Positions 45,496 through 57,564 are shown, numbered from the stretch's first letter. The stretch is 64,000 nucleotides of DNA from Dugong dugon (GCA_030035585.1 CM057466.1:56799233-56863232), one strand, 5' to 3'. The notes: generated from the letters alone by a model not told the origin. Made by a program: numbers and translations.

Positions 45496-46485
45496 ATGGT
45501 TCCAATAGACCTCCAAAATAAAAACACCAGATGACTTTCCAGTAGAAGAAAATGCATTAGAACTACCTGATAGGGAATTCAAATCTATAATATCCAGAGC
45601 TATCTAAGAATTGAAGCAAAAAACAGACAAAAATGAGGAAAAAATAGACAAATTCATGGAAGAGAAAGACAAAAATGGAAGAATTCAGGAAAATAATACA
45701 GGAACAAAATGCCAAAATAAATTCACAACTAGAAATCATACTAAAACAACAACTAGACATCCAAAAGATAAACAACAAGATTTCAGAAATAGACACTGTC
45801 ATTGAAAGGCTGAGGAACAGGTTTGAAATGATGGAAGACAGGATCAGTGAAATTGAAGAGAAACACTTGGATACAACTCCTTTTGAGGAAAAATCAGAAA
45901 AAAATAAAAATGAAGAAATGCTGAGAATTATGTGGCATACAATCAAAAGCAAAAATTTGCCAGTGATCATATTTCCAGAATGGGGAGAAAACAGAAAACA
46001 CAGAGAGGATCGTTGAAGAACTGCCGACAGACAATTTCCCCAATATTGTGAAAGACGAAAAGCCACCCATCCAAGAAGCTCAACAAACCCTGTATAGGAT
46101 AGACCTCAAAAGAAATTCACCAAGGCATGTCATAATCACACTTGCTAAAACCAAAGACAAAGAAAGAATCCTGAGAACAGCTTAAGAAAAACAAAAAGTC
46201 ACATACAGAGGAGAAACAATAAAACTAAGCTCGGATTATTTGGCAGAAACCATGCAGGCAAGAAGGCAATGGGATGACATACATAAAACTTTGAAAGAAA
46301 AAATTGCCAGCCAAGAATAATATATCCTGCAAAACTCTCATTCAAATAATGATGGTGAAATTAGGATATTTCCAGATAAATAGAAATTAAGGAACTATGT
46401 AAAAACCATATCAAATTTACATGAATTATTAAAGGGAGTCCATCAGTGTGAAAACAAACAACATCAGACCACAGGCTGCATCTAG
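45496..46485 (+). pseudogene. L1 ORF1 (copy D), with stops
   Basis: ATG at 45496 and stop at 46483-46485 give the same 990-nt span as copy A. An early in-frame stop follows 'ISRAI' (about 45605). Coiled-coil and middle domains are readable at 45675-46016 (LDIQKINNKISEIDTVIERL, KSKNLPVIIFPEWGE), and the C-terminal MQARRQWDD-like text appears near 46253. The RRM motif 'IGIPE' has become 'IIFPE'. Confidence 0.88.
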
Positions 46486-46913
46486 GACGCTAGATCATAC
46501 CAGCCAGATACCAACCTAGGAAATGAACACTCAAGGACTATTCCAAATCAAAAGAATTACAACAAAGAACCAGAGAGGTTAATCTGTAAATGATGACAAC
46601 AACACCGGCACAATAAAAAAAGGGAATAAACGGTGTAGGTATAGAATCTTCTAAGGGAGAGGAAAGCAAGGTGATACCAAGTAATAATAGACTGGTTCAA
46701 ACCTAGGAAGAGAAGGGTAAATATCAAGGTAACCACAAAGAAAGTTAACAAGTCTATTTATCAAAATAAAGAATAAAAATATAAGGTCTCAGTAAAAACA
46801 AAATCTAGAAAAACAAAAGAAATGAAAAAAAAAAAATCCACAAACAAAAGGAATTCAGCATAAGAGAGTAAGAGGAACAAAGAAATTGTCAGCACCACAA
46901 AAAAAGCACTACA

Positions 46914-49183
46914 AAATTTCAGCAATAAAGTCACATATATCAGTAATTATACTGAATGTAAATGGCCTAAATGCACCCATAAAGAGACAGAGAGGGACAG
47001 AATGTATAAAAAAACAGGATCCATCAATATGCTGTCTACAAGAAACACACCTTAGAAGCAAAGAAGTAAATTTATTAAAAATCAAAGGATGGAAAAATAT
47101 ATATCAAGCAAACAGCTACCAAAAAGAGCAGAGTGGCAATACTAATCTCAGATGAAATAAACTTTTAAACAAAATCCACCATAAAAGACAAAGAAAGGCA
47201 CTATAAAATGACTAAAGGGATGATTCAGCATGAAGACATAACCATAATAAATAATCACACACCCAACGACAGGGCTCCAAAATACATAAAAGAAACTCTA
47301 ACAGCACTGAAAAGAGAAATTGACAGTTCCACAATACTAGTAGAAGACTTCAATACACCACGCTTGGTAAAGGACAGAACATCTAGAAAGAAACTCAACA
47401 AAGATACAGAAGACCTAAAGGGCACAATCAGCCAACTTGACCTCACAGACATATAAAACACTCCACCCAACAACTGCAAAGTACACATTCTTTTCCAATG
47501 CACATGGAACGTTCTCCAGAATAGACCACATCTTAGGCCACAGAGCATATCTCCACAAAATCCAAAACATTGAAATAATACAAAGTATCTTCTCTGATCA
47601 CAATGCCATCAAGGTAGAAATTAACAACAGGAAGAGCAAGGAAAAAAAATCAATTACATAAAAACTGAATGATATGCTGCTTATGAACCACTGGATAATA
47701 GAAGAAATCAGAGACGGAATTAAAAAAACTCCTAGAATCAAATAAGAATGAAAATACATCATATCAAAATCTTGGGGACACAGCAAAGGCAGTCCTCAGA
47801 GGACAATTTATACCAATAGATGAACACATCAAAAAAGAAGAAAGGGACAAAATCAAAACTCCTACATAACTCTAACATATAGAAAGAGAACAGCATAAAA
47901 AAACGCACAGCCACCAGAAAAAGGAAATAGTAAAGATCAGAGCAGAAATAAATGAAACAGAGAATAGAGAAACAATAGAAAGAATCAACAAAAGCAAAAG
48001 TTGGTTCTTTGAAAGGGTCAACAGGATCGACAAACCACTGGCCAAACTGACAAAAACAGGAGAGGATGTAAATAATCCAAATAAGAAATGAAATGGGGGA
48101 CATTACAACAGACCCAACAGAAATAAAAAGGATTATAACAGAGTATTATGAAAAACTATACTCCAACAAATTTGAAAACCTTGAGGAAATGGATAAATTT
48201 CTAGAAACACACTACCTACCCAAACTAACACAAAGTGACGTTGAAAATCTGAAGAGACTCATAACAAGAGATGAGATTGAAAAGGTAATAATAAAACTTC
48301 AAACAACAACAAAAAGCCCTGGCACAGATGGCTTTCCTGGAGAATCCTCCCAAACATTCAGAGAAGAGCTTACATCAGTACTACTCAAACTATTTCAGAA
48401 CATAGAAAAGGAAGCGGCACTTCTGAATTTGTTCTATGAAACCAGCATAACCCTGGTACCAAAATCAGGCAAAGACACCACAGAAGAAGAAAATTACAGA
48501 CAAATATCTCTCATGAATATAGATGCAAAAATTCTCCACAATCCTCTAGCCAATAGAATTCAGCATCGTATCAAAAAAATAATACACCATGACCAAGTAG
48601 GATTCATACCAGTCATGCAAGGATGGTTCAACATTAGAACATCATCAACGTAATCCACCACATAAGTAAAAGGAATGAAAAGAATCACAAGATCATCTCT
48701 ATTGTTGCAGAAAAGGCATTGGACAAAGCCCAACACACATTCCAGATGAAAACTCTCAATAAACTTGGTATAGAGGGGAAGTTCCTCAACATAATGAAGG
48801 GTGTCTATGCAAAACCAACGGCCAACATCATTCTTAATGGAGAGAGGCTGAAAACATTCCCCTTGAGAACAGGAACAAGACAAGGATGCCCTTTATCACC
48901 ACTCTATTTAACATTGTGCTGGAAGTCCTAGCTAGAAAAATAAGGCAAGAAAAAGAAATAAAGGGCATCCAAATTGGTGAGGAAGAAGTTAAACTGTCCC
49001 TATTTGCTGATGATATGATTCTATACATAGAAAGCCCTAAAGACTCCACGAGAAAACTACTGGAACTAATAGAAAGATTCAGCAGAGTAGCAAGATACAA
49101 GATAAACACACAAAAATCAGTTGGATTCGTATACACCAACAAAGAGAACAAAGAAAAGGAAATCAGGAAAACAATGCCATTTA
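46914..49183 (+). pseudogene. L1 ORF2 (copy D), endonuclease and RT part
   Basis: The normal ATG is mutated (aaatttcagcaa in place of an ATG codon). N-terminal text NVNGLNAPIKRQRG (46957 on), endonuclease motifs VEDFNTPRL (G to E change) and SRIDHILGHRA with SDHNAIKVEI (47437-47661). RT motifs include [10 protein letters not shown] (about 48313), [12 protein letters not shown] (48880 on) and the catalytic FADD at 49003-49014. Translation breaks at several frameshifts. At 49183 the coding sequence is cut by L1 E just after KTMPF. Confidence 0.9.
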
Positions 49184-49184
49184 T

Positions 49185-51652
49185 TTTTTTTCCCATACAA
49201 AAATTTATACATACATTGTTATATGACTCTAATTGCTCTTCCCATACTGTGACAGCACACTCCTCCTTTCCACTCCTGAATCCCCATGTCCATTCAACCA
49301 GCTCCTATCCCTCTCTGCCTTCCCATCTCACCTTGGACAGGAGCTGCCTGTTTAGTCTCTTGTATCTACTTGAGCTAAGACGCACACTCCTCGTGAGTAT
49401 CACTTTATGTCCCACTGTCCAGTCCAATCCCTGTCTGAAGAGTTGGCCTCAGAAATTGTTTTAGTTCTGGGCTGATAGAGAATCCAGGGGCCATGCTTTC
49501 CAGGGTTCCTCCAGTCTCAGTCAGACCATTAAGTCTGGTCTTCTTACTAGAATTTGAGTTCTGCACCCTACCTTTCTCCTGCTCCATCAGGAACTCTCTG
49601 TTGTGTTCCCTGTCAAGGAGGTCATTGGTGGTAGCCAGGCACCATCTAGTTCTTCTGGTCTCAGGCTGATGAAGTCTCTGGTCTTTGTGGCTCTTTCCAT
49701 CTCTTGGGCTAATACTTTCCTTGTGCCTTTGGGGTTCTTCATTCTCCTTTACTCCAGGTGGTTAGGACCAATTGATACATCTTAGGTGGCCACTTGCAAG
49801 CTTTTAAGACCCCAGATGCCACTCACCAAAGTAGGATGCAGAACGTTTTCTTAATAAGCTTTGTTATGCCAGTTGACCTAGATGTCCCCTGAAAGCATGA
49901 TCCCCAGACCCCTACCCCTGCTACTCTGTCCTTCAAAGTGTTTGATTGTATTCAGGAAACTTCTTAGGTTTGCTTTAGTCCGGTTGTGCTGATTTCCCCT
50001 GTAGTGTATCCTGTGCTTCTCTTCACCTAAGATGGTTCTTATCTACTTTCTAGTTAGTAAGTAACCCTCACCCTCCCTCCTCACCCTCGTAACCATCAAA
50101 GAATGTTTTCTTCTGTGTTTAAACCTTTTCTTGAGTTCTTATAATAGTGGTCTTATACAATATTTGTCCTTCTGTGACTGACTAAATTCACTCAGCATAA
50201 TGACCTCCAGCTTCCTCCATGTTATAAGATGTTTCACAGCTTCATCGTTGTTCTTTATTGTTGCATAGTATTCCATTGTGTGGATATACCATAATTTGTT
50301 TATCCATTCTTCTGTTGATGGGCACCTAGGTTGTTTCCATCTTTTTGCTATTGTGAACAGTGCTGCAGTGAACATGGGTGTGCATATATCTATTCGTGTT
50401 ATGGCTCTTATTTTTCTAGGATATATTCCAAGGAGCGGGATAGCTGGATGGTATGGTACTTCTATTTCTAGCTTTTTAAGGAAGCGCCAAATCGATTTCC
50501 AAAATGTTCGTACCATTTTACATTCCCACCAACAGTGTATAACTGTTCCAGTCTCTCCACAACCTCTCCAACATTTATTATTTTGTGTTTTTTAGATTAA
50601 TGCTAGCCTTGTTGGGGTGAGATGATATCTTATTGTCGTTTTGATCTGCATTTCTCTAATGGCTAATGATCGTGAGCATTTCTTCATGTGTCTGTTAGTT
50701 GCCGGAATATCTTCTTTGGTGAAGTGCCTGTTCCTATCCTTTGCCCATTTGTTAAATTGGGTTATTTGTCTTTTTGTTGCTGAGGTTTTGCAGTATCTTG
50801 TAGATTTTAGAGATTAGATGCTGATCAGATTTCTCGTAGCCAAAATTTTTTTCCCATTCTGTAGGTTGTCTTTTTACTCTTTTGGTGAAGTCTTTTGATG
50901 AGCGTAAGTGTTTGATTTTTAGGAGCTCCCAGTTATCTAGTCTGCCTTCTGGTGCTTGTGCATTGTTACTTATGGTTCAGCTCCTAGCGTTGTCCATATT
51001 TTTTTTTCCATGATCTTTATCGTTTTTGATTTTATATTTAAGTCTTTAATCCATTTTGAGTTAGTTTTTTGTGCACGGTGTGAGGTATGGGCCTAGTTTC
51101 AGTTTTTTGCAGATGGATATCCAGTTATGTCAGCACCATTTGTTAAAGAGACAGTCTTTTCCCCAGTTAATAGACTTTGGGCCTTTGTCAAATATCAGCT
51201 GCTCATAGGTGGATGAATTTATGTCTGGATTCTCAATTCTGCTCCATTGGCCTATGTGTCTGTTGTTATACCAGTTCCAGGCTGTTTTGACTACCATGGT
51301 GGTATAATAGATTCTAAAATCAGGTAGTGTGAGACTTTTGTTCTTCTTCTTGAGTAATGCTTGACTTACTCAGGGCCTCTTCCCTTTCCATATGAAGTTG
51401 GTGACTTGTTTCTCCATCTCATTAAAAAATGCCATTGAAATTTGGATCCACATTGCATTGTATCTGTAGATCGCTTTGGGTAGAATTGTCATTTTAACAA
51501 TGTTGAGTCTACCTGTCCATGAGCATGGTGTGTTTTTCCACTTATGTAGTTCTCTTTTGGTTTCTTGTAGCAGTGTTCTGTAGTTTTCATTGCATAGGTC
51601 TTTTATGTCTCTGGTTAGATTTATTCCTAAGTATTTTATCTTCTCAGGGGCT
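49185..51652 (-). mobile_element. L1 copy E, 5'-truncated, inserted in ORF2 of copy D
   Basis: T-run (poly(A) of a minus-strand element) at 49184-49191, a 3'UTR of a distinct subfamily (to 50138), then the ORF2 C-terminus (50139-51652). Flanked by a direct repeat 'aaacaatgccatttat' (49169-49184 and 51653-51668), which is also the correct host ORF2 sequence (KTMPFI). It is a separate insertion and not an inverted part of D, because it has its own tail and 3'UTR type. Its 5' end lies about 10 nt from the homologous ORF2 position of the insertion site. Confidence 0.93.
50139..51652 (-). pseudogene. L1 ORF2 C-terminal part (copy E)
   Basis: Begins at (A)[19 protein letters not shown] (51652 down) and continues through [18 protein letters not shown] (about 51480). 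It ends with a well-preserved 125-residue frame (50516-50139), including IDICTPMFTAALFTIAKRWK, the C-terminal Cys/His-containing region, and CIRPLL-stop. Frameshifts in the middle. The upstream endonuclease and RT core were never inserted. Confidence 0.88.
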
Positions 51653-53216
51653 AAACAATGCCATTTATAATAACCTCTAAAAAATAAAATACTTAGGAAT
51701 AAATCTAACCAGGGATGTAAAAGACCTATACAAAGAAAACTGCAAAACACTGCTACAAGAAACCAAAAGAGATCTACATAAATGGAAAAACACACCATGC
51801 TCATGGACAGGTAGACTCAACATTGTGAAAATGGCAATACTACCCAAAGAGATCTACAGATACAGTGCAGTGCGGATCCAAATTCCAACAACATTCTTTA
51901 AAGAGATGGTAAATCAATCATTAACTTTATATGGAAAGGGAAGAGGCCCCGGATAAGTAAAGCGTTATTAAAGAAGAAGAATAAAGTAGGAGGACTCATG
52001 CTACCTGACCTCAGAACCTACTATACAGCTACAGTAGTCAAAACAGCCTGGTACTGGTACAATGACAGATGCATTGACCAATGGAACAGAATCAAGAATC
52101 CAGATGTAAATCCACCCACCTACAGTCACTTGATCTTCGACAAGGGCCCAAAGTCCGTTACATGGGGAAAAGATAGTCTTTTTAACAAACGGTGCTGGCA
52201 AAACTGGATATCCATCTGCAAAAAAAAAATGACACAGGATCCACACCTCACACCATACACAAAAAGTAATTTAAAACGGATCAAAGACCTAAACATAAAA
52301 TCAGAAACTATAAAGATTATAGAAGAAAAAATAGGATCAATGCTAGAGGCCCTAATACATGGCATTAGCAGGATACAAACCATAACCAGTAATAACACAC
52401 AAACTCCAGAAGATAAGCTAAACAACTGAGATCTTCTAAAAATTAAACACTTATGCTCATCAAAAGACTTCACCAAAGGAATAAAAAGAGAACCTACAGA
52501 CTGGGAAAAGAATTTTGTCCATTACAAATCAGATGAAGTCTAATCGCTAAAATCTACAAGATAATCCAACACCTCTACAACAAAAGGACAAATAACCCAA
52601 TTAAAAAATGGGCAAAGGACTTGAACAGACACTTCACCAAAGAAGACATTCAAGCAGCCAGCAGACACACGAGGAAATGCTCAGGATCACTAGCCATTAG
52701 AGAACTGCAAATCAAAACCACAATGAGATACCACCTCACCCCAGCATTACTGGCATAAATCAAAAAAACTGGAAATAACAAATGTTGAGGAGGCTGTGGG
52801 GAGCTCAGAACTCTTATGCACTGCTGATGGGAATGCAAAATGGTACAACCATTTTGGAAAACGATATGGCACTTCCTCAGAAAGCTAGAAATAGAAATAC
52901 CAGATGATCCAGCAATCCCACTCCTAGGAATACATCCTATAGAAATAAGAGCCGTCACATGAATAGACATACGCACGCCTACATTCCTTGCAGCATTGTT
53001 CACTATAGCCAAAAGATGGAAACAACCTAGATACCCATCAACAGATGAATGGATAAACAAACTATGGTACATACACACAATGGAGTATTATGCAAGGATA
53101 AAGAACAATGATGAATCTGTGAAGCATCTCATAACATGCGATGAATCTGGAGGGCATCATGTTGAGTGAAATAAGTCAATCACAAAAGGACAAATATTGT
53201 ATGAGACGACTACTGG
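51653..53216 (+). pseudogene. L1 ORF2 (copy D), C-terminal part after the E insertion
   Basis: Resumes with the duplicated MPFI codons, then [20 protein letters not shown], and a 143-residue frame (51998-52429, [20 protein letters not shown]) typical of the ORF2 region after RT. The terminal LRPLL-type end near 53205 has its stop TAA changed to GAA, so reading would run on into the 3'UTR. Confidence 0.87.
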
Positions 53217-54150
53217 AAAAACTCATGGTAAGGTTTACACACAAAAAGAAACAATCTTTGCTGGTTACAAGGGAGAGGAGGGGATGGGGGGGGACACTAA
53301 ATAGACAATAGATAAGTGGTAACTTTGGTGAAGAGTAAGACAGTACACAATACTGGGGAAGCCAGCACAGCTTGTACAAGGAAAGGTCATGGAAGCTCCA
53401 TAGACACATCCAAACTCCCTGAGGGACCGAATTACTGGGCTGAGGGCTGTGGGGACCATGGTCTCAGGGAACATCTAGCTCAATTGGCATAACATAGTTT
53501 ACAAAGAAAATGTTCTACATCCTACCTTGCTGAGTAGTATCTGGGGTCTTAAAAGCCTGTGAGCAGCCATCTAAGATAATCTACTGGTCTCACCCCTTCA
53601 GGAGCAAGGGAGAATGAAGAAAACAAGATACAAAGGAAAGATTAGTCCAGAGGACTAATGAACCACAACTACCACGGCCTCCAGCAGACTGTGTCCAGTA
53701 CAACTAGATGGTACCCGGCTACCACCACTGACTACTCTGACAGGGATCACAATAGAGGGTCTCAGACAGAGCTGGAGAAAAATGTAGAACAAAATTCTAA
53801 CTCACAGAAAAAGACCAGACTTATTGGCCTAACAGAGACTGGAGAAATGCCTAGAGTATGTCCCCCGGACACCCTTTTAGCTCAGTAATAAAGTCACTCC
53901 TGAGGCTCATGTTTTAGCCAAAGATTAGAGAGGCCCATAAAACAAAACAAGACTAAAGGGCACCCCAGTGCATGACAAAGACTAGAAGGCAGGAGGGGAC
54001 AGGAAAGAGCCCAAGGTCAAGAAGGGAGAGTGTTGACAAGTCGTGGTGTTGTTGACCAATGTCATAAAACAATACACGTACTATTTAATGAGAAACTATT
54101 TGTTCTGTAAACCTTCATCTAAAGTACAAAAAAAAAAAATTAAAAAAATA
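53217..54150 (+). other. L1 3'UTR and A-rich tail, copy D
   Basis: Sense counterpart of 27644-26700 (copy C) and 29030-28099 (copy B): 'tctcagggaacatctagctc', 'tctggggtcttaaaagcctg', to 'aaaccttcatctaaagtac' and A12. Confidence 0.85.
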
Positions 54151-54169
54151 TCTCAAGGGGTAGGATCTG

Positions 54170-54226
54170 GACATGAGTCGGAATTGACTTGATGGCAACG
54201 GGTTTGGTTTGGGTTTGGTTTTGGTA
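54170..54226 (+). repeat. AfroSINE 3' tail fragment
   Basis: 'gagtcggaattgacttgatg' then 'gcaacgggtttggtttgggt'; only the last ~55 bp of an AfroSINE. Confidence 0.8.
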
Positions 54227-54229
54227 AAT

Positions 54230-55422
54230 TGGAAACAGAAGAAAAGACTATTTCTTTCTGAAATCAATCTCCAATGCCTTACTTGCCCTTAGTTAATGCT
54301 GTTTGGTTGACCCAAATAAAAATGTATCACATCTCATCCACGTCCCCAATCTGCCATCTGCTGAGCAAGGAAAATGTGTGTTATGAAGCAGGACTTGGCA
54401 TCCCACATGCCTGCTGACACACAAGTCCACCTGCCATGCTCTAAGGAGTCAGGAGCAGCACTGGGTCCCAGGCACTAGCATTTCTAACCCATCATTTCTC
54501 CCAACTGACACATATGCTCCCTGCCACTTCAGTGGTAAGGAAGGTCAAGAACAGGAAACAGTCCCTTCCTCTTGCACAAGGCATCTTATAGCTGAGGGGG
54601 GATTGCCTAAATGCCATTTTGTAGTTGGCAACAAAGGAAAAAAAAACCCCAAGCCATGATTGTTCCAAAAAAGAGGGGCCAAACTTCTCCTGGTGGTGAA
54701 AATTACAGCATCCTAGAGGAGAAGGAATTTCCAGAGAACAATGACTGAAGGATTAGAAATAGGGAGAGCTGGGGACTTACTGGTTCTCAATGACTGATTT
54801 TTAAATATGTTTGGCATGTGCTTCTGTGGAGTAAGACAGAAGAAAAGGGAAGGGAAGGAAAATCAGGTCTTGAGAGAACAAGAGTGCTCAAGCAATTACT
54901 TTTTCATTGTTGATGTTGCAGGGTTGTTTCTTTTACGGTTGGTCCATAAAAGAAGACAGGGGAATTTAAACTCTTATGCCTCTGGTTTTCTGAGAGGCCT
55001 AGATTGAATGGAGTGTTAGCTGTCTGGGAAAGCAGAGCCCAGATAGAACATACTGGAAACCCTCTTTCAGATGGACTTGGGACTCCAGTATGTCTTCACT
55101 CCAAAACATGTCTGTTGTCATCCTTCTAAGTAACTACAGTTTGATGGATGTTTTGGTGGTGATGTTGTAACAGAAAACCTGAGAGGCAAACTCCTTGGCT
55201 TAAGTGCTGCTAGCATTCACATTACTTTGAAAGTGTAGGACATTTAAGAAAATCTTGGTTTAAGTCACAAAGTGAACATTTCACACCTTGTCCTCTAGGG
55301 CCGACTGAACCAGATTATTGACAAAGGTAAATTTCCAACCAGTTACAGAGAGATTGTAAAAATATACAACTAAACTAAAGCAAGCAAACAACAACAACCA
55401 AAAAAAACCAGCCTCAGAGTGG
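54230..55422. other. No recognised feature
   Basis: About 1.2 kb of unassigned sequence. No coding or repeat signal. Confidence 0.45.
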
Positions 55423-55430
55423 CTTTAGCA

Positions 55431-55667
55431 CAGGACTTCGAACGGGTTCATTAAAACTTGTTTCAACAAGTTCCCAAGTGATGCTAATATTGCTGGTTAG
55501 GGACCAGCTCTGAGAACCACTAGTAGAGCAGTGGTTCTCAAAATGTGTTATACATAAGAATCACCTGGTGATCTCGTTAAAGTGTAGATTCTGATTCAGT
55601 ATATATGGGGTGGAAACACAAATTCTCAGCAGGGGTTCGAACTGAAATGAAACGGTTCGAAGCCCTG
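55431..55667. mobile_element. hAT-like element with permuted MER5-type interior
   Basis: Ends are inverted repeats: CAGGACTTCGAACGGGTTCA and CAGGGCTTCGAACCGTTTCA (17/20). Flanks 'ctttagca' (55423-55430) and 'gtttagta' (55668-55675) match 6/8, hAT-like. The interior holds the last third of a MER5-type element ('acaagttcccaagtgatgct' to 'tgagaaccacta'), followed by the first two thirds ('cagtggttctca' to 'ggggtgg'), that is, a circular permutation. Noncoding. Confidence 0.65.
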
Positions 55668-55675
55668 GTTTAGTA

Positions 55676-56365
55676 AGGAATAGGAAAGAGGTGCAAAATT
55701 GCCCGTGTCATGTGTCTTTTCAGCTTCCGAAGTATGTGCCGGTGCTTTGTGAATATTTAGGTAGGAAGGAAGGGTTGGGTCAGGCTGGAGGGGATAATAC
55801 AGGAAAGGGGAGGGGCTGCTCCTTCCCCTGGGACCATAAGAGGGGGTGTGGCTAGCACCTGTGAGGCTGAGGAGGGGGGAGCAGAGACAAGATCCAGGTG
55901 CAGCTGCAGGTTTTGTATTCCTGAAACCCCTGTATGACACTCCTAGGTGGTGTGTTTGTCCTGGGATTGGAAGGTGTGCGAGACCCAGGCCCCTTCAAGC
56001 TGCCCAGGCAACCTGGATCTTTCTCATTTTCCAAGTTCATGAACAAATACTTTAAAAGATGAGTTTACACATCTGGGGGGACAAAACTGAACTTTGCTTT
56101 AATCTTTTAAACAAGGAGCCTTAAGATAATGTATGACTGTGATCACGGATGCATAGGGAAGGTGGCCTTAAAATCCACACGCTCTCCGAGTTTTTCTTTA
56201 CCCCCTGCTTCACAGCTGGAAGCTCTGTAGATTTAGATGATTGGGAAATATTGAATAAGAAAATCTGTGTGCCTCTCTGAGTGTTGAAAAGGGGAAATAG
56301 AACAAAACAGAAATACTGTATTTCTTAGTAGTCAGTAGCATAGTTTCCAAAATCCCTTCATGTCA
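55676..56365. other. GC-richer unassigned stretch
   Basis: About 690 bp. 55780-56000 is purine- and GC-rich with 'aggggaggggctgctccttc' and 'gggaccataagagggggtg'. No TATA or exon is identified. Confidence 0.4.
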
Positions 56366-56367
56366 TG

Positions 56368-56515
56368 CTTTTTTTTAAACTTAATAGACTTTAATTTTTA
56401 GAGCACTTTTAGGTTTACAGAAAAATTATGCAGAAAGTACAGAGTTTCCATTTACCCCCTCCATCCTACACATTGTTTCTCCTATTCACATCTTGCATCA
56501 TGTCATATTATTTAA
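56368..56515 (-). mobile_element. Ancient L1 (L1ME/MC-type) 3' end
   Basis: T-run, then 'ttaggtttacagaaaaatta', 'cagagtttccatttaccccc', 'cctattcacatcttgcatca', the antisense 3' terminus of old L1M elements. Confidence 0.75.
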
Positions 56516-56519
56516 AAAA

Positions 56520-57345
56520 TATTTTTTTCTAGGTCAAGGATATGTTCCCAGGATTATAAAGTAACTTAGGAAAATAATTGTGTCTCCATAAAATGACTCC
56601 ATTCAAAAGAAGAAATAAAAATCCCCTTTAGGAATGGCAAAGGAAGGAAGCTGTGATTCGTGTCAAAGCACAAACAGGAGAGATTAGCATTATTAAAAAT
56701 CACTTCTAATGGAACTGTGTGGTGTACCACACATCCAAATAGTTTCCATTTCCACCGGTTTCCTCCTCAATATCAGACCTTTTGATTCATTTCAGGAAAG
56801 AAAACTCAAAGTAGACTTTGCATCTAAATTCTTTTAAGCTCACTGCCCCAATGTTCAAACAAAAGCTCTAATACTGGTGAAGATAAGCTAGAGATTCATT
56901 TCTTGTCCTCATAGGTTGCTTCAAGCTTGACTAGGAGAGCGCCTACTCACCAACTCACCAACTCACCCTGCTTTCAGCCACTCAATTTAGTTCCTTCTGG
57001 TCCTGAGAAGGCGATACTAACTCACAGACTTGCTGGAGCACCTCATAGTCATGTCGAGTGAGTGACAATGCAGTGCATGACTCTCCTATGGAAAATGGGG
57101 AAGCCCAGGAACACACAATCTCCCTTAGACAGGTACTACTTTGCCTTGGAGATTTTCTGTTCTGATTCACAGTATTATCTCCTGAAGACTTTTTAGTGGA
57201 ATTTTCGGAATAATCTATTTTAATTCTTATATTCTAATACTAAGAATAGAAATGCCTTCATTTCAAATGATAAAATCACTTTGTATGGATTTTTTTCTTC
57301 CAATTTATCATCATCATTGACATTAATAATTCAATCATTAAAGTA
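56520..57345. other. No recognised repeat
   Basis: About 825 bp of AT-rich unassigned sequence. Contains a perfect inverted RUNX-type motif at 56716-56733. Confidence 0.4.
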
Positions 57346-57350
57346 GAATA

Positions 57351-57564
57351 TACCGTATTTTGTGCAAATAACTCCCATTTTCTACACTTGTTTGCCAGTT
57401 GGACCCTTCCACTGAGGCATTTTTGTAAGTGTCACTATGTCAATTTTTTCTATATGTTGTTGTAAAAAAAAAACTAGCGCAGCATACTTACAAAAAATAT
57501 CTTGGCGGGGAGGGCATTGCTGGCAAACAAATGTAGAAGGTGCACATTGTGTAAAAACATGGTA
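57351..57564. mobile_element. Palindromic MITE-like element (older)
   Basis: Left arm 'taccgtattttgtgcaaata ... ctacacttgtttgccag ... tttttgtaagtgt' is mirrored by the right arm (reverse complement 'taccatgtttttacacaatg ... ctacatttgtttgccag ... tttttgtaagtat'). Arms are about 90 bp, roughly 70-75% alike with small indels, around a short T/A-rich centre. Ends in TA on both sides, so a TA-target superfamily is possible. Confidence 0.65.

Larger units (their letters stand above)
43902..54150 (+). mobile_element. L1 copy D, near full length, interrupted by L1 E
   Basis: Plus-strand L1: 5'UTR (43902-45495), ORF1 (45496-46485), spacer, ORF2 (about 46914-49183 then 51653-53216), 3'UTR, and an A-rich tail at about 54130-54150. 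Without E and one target-site copy it is about 7.8 kb. Candidate flanking repeat 'aaaatatc' (43894-43901 and about 54146-54153), short and A-rich, so weak. ORFs carry stops and frameshifts. Confidence 0.9.

Noticed and set aside
49185-51652. Twin-priming inversion of a single L1
   Set aside because: Twin priming inverts the 5' segment adjacent to the 3' segment. Here the inverted piece has its own poly(A) and 3'UTR type and duplicates the host's ORF2 C-terminus, so it is a second element.
51370-51804. 144-codon minus frame joining unusual N-terminus to L1 ORF2 text
   Set aside because: It crosses the D/E junction: its first third is antisense copy D, the rest is copy E ORF2. A junction artefact, not a gene.
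55790-55930. CpG-island promoter
   Set aside because: G-rich and purine-rich, but CpG is sparse and no TATA, initiator or downstream exon is evident.
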